Shown here: in pieces, positions 5,669 through 10,651 of the stretch
How positions within the stretch are numbered: the first letter of the stretch is position 1
Layout of the letters: every line of letters starts with the position of its first letter
NCBI GenBank assembly: GCA_031552425.1
Contig: JAVBMM010000203.1
Coordinates: forward strand, 1 to 10,651
Direction of reading: 5' to 3'
Length of the DNA: 10,651 nt
Origin: JAISFI01 sp031552425
GTDB lineage: Bacteria; Bacteroidota; Bacteroidia; Bacteroidales; Azobacteroidaceae
The notes under the pieces: model-generated
The model's input: the letters and a program-made list of their open reading frames with translations, nothing else
Database searches by the model: none
What the model was told of the DNA's origin: nothing
Translations under genes and position numbers: made by a program

Positions 5669-7726
5669 TTATTCAGAGGTCATTCTTTTGATGATTCCAT
5701 AAGCATTAACGATTCCAAGTTCTCCGGCTTTACTTAAATCGGCCAATCCTCTTTCATTATCACCTAAAGAAAGCCTGGCTAATCCCCGATTAAAATAAGC
5801 TTCAGCAAATTCCGGCTCTATCCGGATAGCTTCATTATAATCTAAAACAGCTGACTTAAAATCTTTTCGAAGAGCACTCATGTTGCCTCGATTAAAATAA
5901 GCAAATGCAAATTTTGGATTTAATTTAATCACCTGATCATAATCCCTTATAATGAGCTCATATTCATATATTTTCTTTTTTTCTTGTGCTTGCACAACGG
6001 CTTCTTTTGACTTTCCAGAAGAAATCTGCGAAGAATTACTTCCTTTGATATTTGTATTAATTTCTTCCGCAGGAATAGACTCTTCAGTATAATCTATAAT
6101 TTTAAATTGCTTATACCTTACCATAGCCCGGTTGAAATATGCTAATGCAAAAGTCGGATCTAAATTAATTACTTTGGTATAATCTTCAATAGAGGTTGAT
6201 AAATCTTGCAAAACCATAAAATCCATTGCACGACCAAAATATGCATTTATATTCTCCGGATTTTTATCTATTAGTGCAGAAAATTCATCAATCGAATGAA
6301 AATGAGAAGTTACCTGATCATCTGTTAAAGGAGCTTCAGCATTGGTAAGAACCATCTTTAACCTGAATTTCATTTTTTTATTCAAATCATCTAACGACCT
6401 ATCATAATATCCGGAATGTTCCACTCCATCTAATTTTTCATAATAAGTGATAATAAAAGGGGATTCTAAATCCACAGCCACTTTTTTATCTTGTACTCTT
6501 CCCCTAAACTCATTATCATATTTAGATTTTTCTTCCTGAGCTTTATCATAAACAACCAAACGATTGAATTTTTCAATAGTTTTATCTGATTCTTCCCGTG
6601 TTTTAGTATTTGAATTATTTACAGGAAGATTCTTATTTGCTTTTTGTTGTAAATCATATGCATACCAATAATCTTTTTCAGCTCCTTTCACATCTCTCAA
6701 TTTTCTCTTTAGTTCAGAACGAATATAATAGCCGGTAGCATAACCGTGATATTCATCCAATACCCGATTGATATCTTGTAATGCACCTTTATTATCTCCG
6801 GTTTGTTCTTTTAACAAACCTCTGTTATATAAAGCAATATAATTATCTGGTTCTTGTTGCAACACAACATCAAAATCTAAGATTGCATTATTATCGTCTC
6901 CCACCTGGGCTCTAAGTAATCCTCTGTTAAAATGGGCGATACCATTCTTTTCATCCATAGATATAACGATATCATAATCAGACATAGCTCCTCTTAAATC
7001 TTCCATATAATAACGAACCAAACCTCTTCGTATATAATACAATACATTTTTGGGTTCAAGTCTGATAGCTTCGTTCAAATCGGAAAAAGCATCTTTATAT
7101 TCTCCTTTGTAAAAATGAATGATCGCTCTTTGGTCATAAACAGGAGCATAATATTTATCGGAAGACATTGCTTTATTAATATCTTCCATTGCCGATATAG
7201 TATCCTTTTGTTCAAGGTGTAAGGCAGAACGAAGTAAATATGCACGAGTGTATTGAGGATGATATTTTAATAATAAATTTATATCTTGTTCTGCTTCATC
7301 ATAATCTTTCTTTTGCATTTGAGCAATTGACTTATTGACAAGCAATTGTCTATTTTCCGGATTAAATTCCAAACCTTTACTATAATCTTCAATGGCCCCA
7401 GCATAATCTTCCGTATTTTGCTTTGCTGCCCCACGAAGTTCATAAGCTTTGAATAAAAACTGATTTCTTTCCAGGCAAAGTGTTGCATCAGTTTCTGCCC
7501 CTTTGAAGTCATCTAGATTATACTTTGCAATAGCCCTGTAAAAATAAGGTTCAGCTAAATATGGTTTTGCCTTAATTACTTGGTTAAAATATTGAATAGA
7601 AAGTATATAATCTTCCAAATACAATGCATTTCGGCCAATATTTATAACCCGATCCGTATTAATTTGAGATTGGATTAAAAATATCGATTTTAAACTTATT
7701 AATATGAAAAAAAGAATTTTCTTCAT
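5669..7726 (-). CDS. secreted tetratricopeptide-repeat protein
   Basis: The 685-residue protein starts with a signal peptide (KK, then a hydrophobic run to about residue 20, ending IQSQ), so it is exported. TPR repeats, recognisable by recurring YFNRGLAR-, AIxDYxxAI- and LxPxN-like positions about 34 residues apart, fill about 25-360. A second group fills about 480-670. The middle, about 361-480, is polar and not TPR, and a further low-complexity insert at about 545-585 interrupts the second group. TPR arrays bind proteins or peptides, so an envelope scaffold or assembly role is likely, but the partner is unknown. The gene has its own possible promoter and ends 131 bases before the thrS start. 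TPR genes next to thrS are, as I recall, common in Bacteroidales, which suggests a conserved cell-surface role. There is no lipobox cysteine after the signal peptide, so a periplasmic location is the best guess. Confidence 0.85.
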   Translation of the reverse strand: MKKILFFILISLKSIFLIQSQINTDRVINIGRNALYLEDYILSIQYFNQVIKAKPYLAEPYFYRAIAKYNLDDFKGAETDATLCLERNQFLFKAYELRGAAKQNTEDYAGAIEDYSKGLEFNPENRQLLVNKSIAQMQKKDYDEAEQDINLLLKYHPQYTRAYLLRSALHLEQKDTISAMEDINKAMSSDKYYAPVYDQRAIIHFYKGEYKDAFSDLNEAIRLEPKNVLYYIRRGLVRYYMEDLRGAMSDYDIVISMDEKNGIAHFNRGLLRAQVGDDNNAILDFDVVLQQEPDNYIALYNRGLLKEQTGDNKGALQDINRVLDEYHGYATGYYIRSELKRKLRDVKGAEKDYWYAYDLQQKANKNLPVNNSNTKTREESDKTIEKFNRLVVYDKAQEEKSKYDNEFRGRVQDKKVAVDLESPFIITYYEKLDGVEHSGYYDRSLDDLNKKMKFRLKMVLTNAEAPLTDDQVTSHFHSIDEFSALIDKNPENINAYFGRAMDFMVLQDLSTSIEDYTKVINLDPTFALAYFNRAMVRYKQFKIIDYTEESIPAEEINTNIKGSNSSQISSGKSKEAVVQAQEKKKIYEYELIIRDYDQVIKLNPKFAFAYFNRGNMSALRKDFKSAVLDYNEAIRIEPEFAEAYFNRGLARLSLGDNERGLADLSKAGELGIVNAYGIIKRMTSE

Positions 7727-7748
7727 TAGTCACAACATTTTGTGCAAA

Positions 7749-7756
7749 CAAAAATA
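7749..7756 (-). promoter_or_regulatory. possible -7 element of the TPR gene promoter
   Basis: TATTTTTG on the minus strand (7756-7749) matches TAnnTTTG and lies 22 bases before the TPR gene ATG. No convincing TTTG is found at the expected distance upstream, where the preceding terminator lies, so the promoter call is tentative and the leader would be very short. Confidence 0.4.
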
Positions 7757-7760
7757 ATCA

Positions 7761-7808
7761 AAAAAACGGAAGAAGACACTTAAATACAAAGGTCTTCTTC
7801 CGTTTTTT
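7761..7808. terminator. rho-independent terminator of the polysaccharide export operon
   Basis: A 17-bp perfect inverted repeat has arms A6-CGGAAGAAGAC (7761-7777) and GTCTTCTTCCG-T6 (7792-7808) around a 14-base loop. It starts 14 bases after the stop of the Wzc-like gene on the minus strand. The A and T runs allow termination in either direction. It separates the export operon from the TPR gene. Confidence 0.85.
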
Positions 7809-7822
7809 ATATTTATTGTATT

Positions 7823-10225
7823 TTATTTATCTGTCTTTGTTTTATTCTCAGGATTAACATGGGAACTCAAATCCATCATAAGTTCTTCGTGATAATATGA
7901 ACCTCGTTTATGATAGTATGAGCTTTTTCCATAATATTGTTTACTTACATATTGTCCTGATTTCAAATTCACATCATTATATATAATTCCAATAGCTCCA
8001 ACATGCTCTTCTTTCAACTCTTTAATAGTATATTTGAAGAAGTTTCTGTTTGTAACTTCATTTCTCACAACATACAGAAGAAGATCCACAAATTTCGCAA
8101 TGTAAGACGCATCTGAAACCAAACCAAAAGGACTACAGTCAAAAACTATGTAATCATACTTTCCGTACAGATAATCTATCATATCTTTTGTCTTGTCAGA
8201 ACGTATCAACTCACTCGGATTCGGAGGAATAGTACCAGCTGGAAGGAAATCAAATCCATAATCCGGATGTTTAACTATAACTGAATCCAAAGTCACTTGT
8301 CCTATTAAATAATTAGAAACACCCTTGTGAGTATCAGCCCCGAGTAATTGTTTAGACAAGGCTGGACGTCTCAAGTCCATATCCACCATAAGAACCTTTT
8401 TGCCAGTCATTTGATAAACCATTGAAAGATTAGATGCAATGAACGTTTTTCCATCACCTGGTTCTGTTGAAGTAACTAATATACTTAGAGGAAATTCTTT
8501 TTTTGCAAGATATTCCAATTTTGACCGAATACTTCGGAAAGATTCTGTAAATCCTGATTTTGGATAGTACTTCACAACCATATCTACATCTTTATCTGAT
8601 GTTTCAACTGTTCCCACAATCGGTAAACCAGCCATTTGTTCTACTTCATCCCTTGTTTGTATAGTAAATTTAAATAATACTTCTCTCATTAAAATATAAA
8701 TACCTGGGATAAATAGTCCTACAATGATGAACAACCAATAAGTATTGGACAAATCATTAGAATTCACTACCTGTACTACACGAGGTTGATCCAACAACAT
8801 ATTATCCGGAGCATTAGATGCCATTTGAATTTGACTTTCTGCCCTTCTTTGCAACAAGTAAGTATAGTATGAATCATTAATTTTGAAATCTCTTTCATGT
8901 AGTAATAACTTCCGTTCTCTTTCCGGCAAACTGGCCATTTCATTCATTACCCTCGCATAACGTGCATTGAGACTACTTTCTTCAATTGCCAGTGAATTAG
9001 GCGTTGTTTTCAAGATTTCAGCAATCCGTGCCTTAACATCATCTATTTGTTTTTTATTTTTTTGCCATAATGGGTTACCTTCTCCATATTCATTTTGTCT
9101 AAAAACAAGATTATTGTACTCCGTTACCAAAGCTGTTAACTGAGCATCCTGAATTCCCATCATCACCGGAGTCATTAAGGTCTCATTATTGGTATTTTTT
9201 TTCAAGTAGTCAGAAAGAAATTTAAAATAGTCTTGACGATATTTTAAATCTGCTCTTTTTCTATCCAACTCTTCAAATTCCATATTTGCACGAACAGATT
9301 GACCTTCTCCATAAAGTCCTGAACGTGTTTGATAAGCGTTTAATTTAAATTCGGAAGCATCCAAAGAATCTTTAATAATCATCAATTGTTTATCAATAAA
9401 ATCAATAGATTTTTCAGCTGCCACATTTTTCCGTTCAAGGTTATCTACAAAAAACTGTTCATTCAATGCATTAATAAAATCTTTGTCTCTTTCGGCAACT
9501 TTACCTATGACAGAAACTTCCATGATTGAAGATTTTTCATCTTTAAATCTACAAGTCAAACGGGACATATAATCAGAAATCAATCCCGATTTAGAATAAA
9601 AAGAAAAATTATATTGATATTGCGGATTGACATATAATTCTGTTTTATTCACTGTTAAGAAAAACAATTGATGTTGTATGGATTTCCCATATTCTCCTTC
9701 TATGGAAAATGGGGCCCTATGGTCATCCCCTAAATATGAAATCCGGTATTTATTTTCATCTAATCCCTGTATTTCAAATTCCATAGAGTAAGCAGATCCG
9801 TCTATATAACTTTCTTTAATTTGAATTTCAGCTGTTTTATAACAACTAATCTTTTTAAATTTGGTTTTTAAATAAACATCATTTGTAATGCCTAATTGTT
9901 CTATTGCTTTAGACACCAAATCATATGACTGATACATAATGATTTGATTATTAATATTCCGAAGTCCTGATCCAGTATAAAAACCAGAAACCAAATCATT
10001 ACTTTTCTTACCTTCTTCGATTAATATAGTCGATATGGTCCTATACGTTGGCGTCCAATATTGATTTTTCAAATATGCCAAACCAATCGAAATAATCAAT
10101 GCTATAACGAATAGGTACCAATATTTTAGGATTCTAAACACCCAATACAGGATATCAAATGTAGAATTCTTTTCAGCAGGATTTTCTAACACCTGCACAC
10201 CATATAAATCTTGTTTTATACTCAT
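7823..10225 (-). CDS. polysaccharide biosynthesis tyrosine autokinase (Wzc-like)
   Basis: The 800-residue inner-membrane protein combines a Wzz-type chain-length domain and a cytoplasmic BY-kinase in one chain. Membrane segments lie at about 36-52 and 495-513. Between them is a large periplasmic part with coiled-coil-forming stretches, about 265-345 and 390-470. The kinase shows Walker A TEPGDGKT (587-594, K593), Walker A' VDMDLRRP (614-621), Walker B YIVFDCSP (692-699, D696), and a C-terminal tyrosine cluster (Y759, 764, 765, 770, 771, 777, 778) for autophosphorylation. Phosphorylation and dephosphorylation cycles of such kinases control polymer export and length. The start is the ATG at 10225 (MSIKQDLYG). 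The frame could begin at a TTG two codons earlier, but ATG is preferred. It begins 2 bases after the stop of the Wza-like gene, so the two are translationally coupled. No phosphatase gene is visible in this window. Confidence 0.95.
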   Translation of the reverse strand: MSIKQDLYGVQVLENPAEKNSTFDILYWVFRILKYWYLFVIALIISIGLAYLKNQYWTPTYRTISTILIEEGKKSNDLVSGFYTGSGLRNINNQIIMYQSYDLVSKAIEQLGITNDVYLKTKFKKISCYKTAEIQIKESYIDGSAYSMEFEIQGLDENKYRISYLGDDHRAPFSIEGEYGKSIQHQLFFLTVNKTELYVNPQYQYNFSFYSKSGLISDYMSRLTCRFKDEKSSIMEVSVIGKVAERDKDFINALNEQFFVDNLERKNVAAEKSIDFIDKQLMIIKDSLDASEFKLNAYQTRSGLYGEGQSVRANMEFEELDRKRADLKYRQDYFKFLSDYLKKNTNNETLMTPVMMGIQDAQLTALVTEYNNLVFRQNEYGEGNPLWQKNKKQIDDVKARIAEILKTTPNSLAIEESSLNARYARVMNEMASLPERERKLLLHERDFKINDSYYTYLLQRRAESQIQMASNAPDNMLLDQPRVVQVVNSNDLSNTYWLFIIVGLFIPGIYILMREVLFKFTIQTRDEVEQMAGLPIVGTVETSDKDVDMVVKYYPKSGFTESFRSIRSKLEYLAKKEFPLSILVTSTEPGDGKTFIASNLSMVYQMTGKKVLMVDMDLRRPALSKQLLGADTHKGVSNYLIGQVTLDSVIVKHPDYGFDFLPAGTIPPNPSELIRSDKTKDMIDYLYGKYDYIVFDCSPFGLVSDASYIAKFVDLLLYVVRNEVTNRNFFKYTIKELKEEHVGAIGIIYNDVNLKSGQYVSKQYYGKSSYYHKRGSYYHEELMMDLSSHVNPENKTKTDK

Positions 10226-10227
10226 AA

Positions 10228-10650
10228 TCAATTAAATGTAGATAACACCAAAAATAACAACGATAGGGGGGCAACAAACATTGAAACAAATGAAGAAAGA
10301 GAATCTACCCTAAAGAAAGAATTTGAATTGGTAGAAATATAAATTACATCATTAGGTCTCACATAATAAAATTCTGATTCTACTATAGATTCCTTACGTA
10401 AGTCAAATGTTTTCACAACGTCCATTCCATCAGCACCTTTTCTTATTATTTTTACATTTTTCTTATCTCCCACATTTGAAATATCTCCAGCCATTGATAA
10501 TGCCTGAAAGATATTCATCTTCTCCTTATATAAATAATAACGACCTTTTCCTCCATCTCCCAAAACATAAAAATAATTGTTAACTAAGGCCAATTTAACT
10601 TCAGCATCTGGTACCAGTTCCCTGAATTTAGAAGTCAACAATTTCTGAGC
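10228..10650 (-). CDS. polysaccharide export protein (Wza/SLBB-type), 5' end beyond the window
   Basis: Only the last 140 residues are visible. The frame is open to the window edge, and the apparent start at 10641 is a TTG read as leucine within the gene. The segment YFYVLGDGGKGRYYLYKEKMNIFQAL-SMAGDISNVGDKKNVKIIRK is an SLBB domain. It is followed by YYVRPNDVIYI and a hydrophobic C-terminal segment (about the last 25 residues) that may anchor the protein in a membrane, as in Wza-type outer-membrane export proteins. It probably forms the outer-membrane channel partnered with the downstream Wzc-like kinase, which is two bases away. The signal peptide and lipobox are outside the window. Confidence 0.85.
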   Translation of the reverse strand, partial: AQKLLTSKFRELVPDAEVKLALVNNYFYVLGDGGKGRYYLYKEKMNIFQALSMAGDISNVGDKKNVKIIRKGADGMDVVKTFDLRKESIVESEFYYVRPNDVIYISTNSNSFFRVDSLSSFVSMFVAPLSLLFLVLSTFN

Positions 10651-10651
10651 T

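Noticed and set aside
7279..7512. 77-residue open frame on the minus strand inside the TPR gene
   Set aside because: It is an out-of-frame shadow of the TPR coding sequence, with no start signal of its own.
1..10651. CRISPR arrays, tRNA genes, insertion sequences and att-site direct repeats
   Set aside because: I saw no regularly spaced repeats, cloverleaf sequences, transposase frames or convincing flanking direct repeats around the ATPase unit.

Overview
This window most likely comes from a low-GC member of the Bacteroidales. Three things point there. The translation genes run thrS-infC-rpmI-rplT, with a secreted tetratricopeptide-repeat (TPR) gene just upstream of thrS. Several upstream regions carry the Bacteroidetes -7 consensus TAnnTTTG, and most genes lack a usual Shine-Dalgarno site. 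A 6S-like RNA of the kind described as Bacteroidales-1 sits directly downstream of rplT. The protein sequences, especially IF3 with its charged tail and the Wzc-like kinase, also fit Bacteroidetes. The genus cannot be fixed from the sequence.

Layout: (1) Positions 1-1859, plus strand, AT-rich: the 3' part of an AAA/ABC-type ATPase gene with a DUF3696-like C-terminus, followed after 6 bases by a 307-residue protein I cannot assign. This two-gene unit looks like accessory, possibly defence-related, cargo. (2) Positions 1860-2260, no protein gene: a strong 19-bp inverted-repeat terminator, a 6S-like RNA on the minus strand with its own promoter, and the rplT terminator. (3) Positions 2261-5537, minus strand: thrS, infC, rpmI and rplT (threonyl-tRNA synthetase, IF3, L35, L20), with a near-consensus promoter in front of thrS and several small RNA elements between genes. 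(4) Positions 5669-7726, minus strand: a secreted TPR protein with about a dozen repeats. (5) Positions 7761-10651, minus strand: the end of an exopolysaccharide or capsule export operon. It holds the last part of a Wza/SLBB-type export protein and a complete Wzc-type tyrosine autokinase, two bases apart, closed by a rho-independent terminator.

How the parts work together: the translation genes form one transcription unit read from the thrS promoter, and the 6S-like RNA follows it as a separate unit. The Wza-like and Wzc-like proteins would form the trans-envelope export machine for a surface polysaccharide and its phosphorylation switch. The ATPase and its partner converge on the housekeeping block and are shielded from it by the long bidirectional terminator.

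The region most worth study is the pair at 1-1859, an ATPase with an uncharacterised effector-like partner. Next come the RNA elements around rplT and infC.
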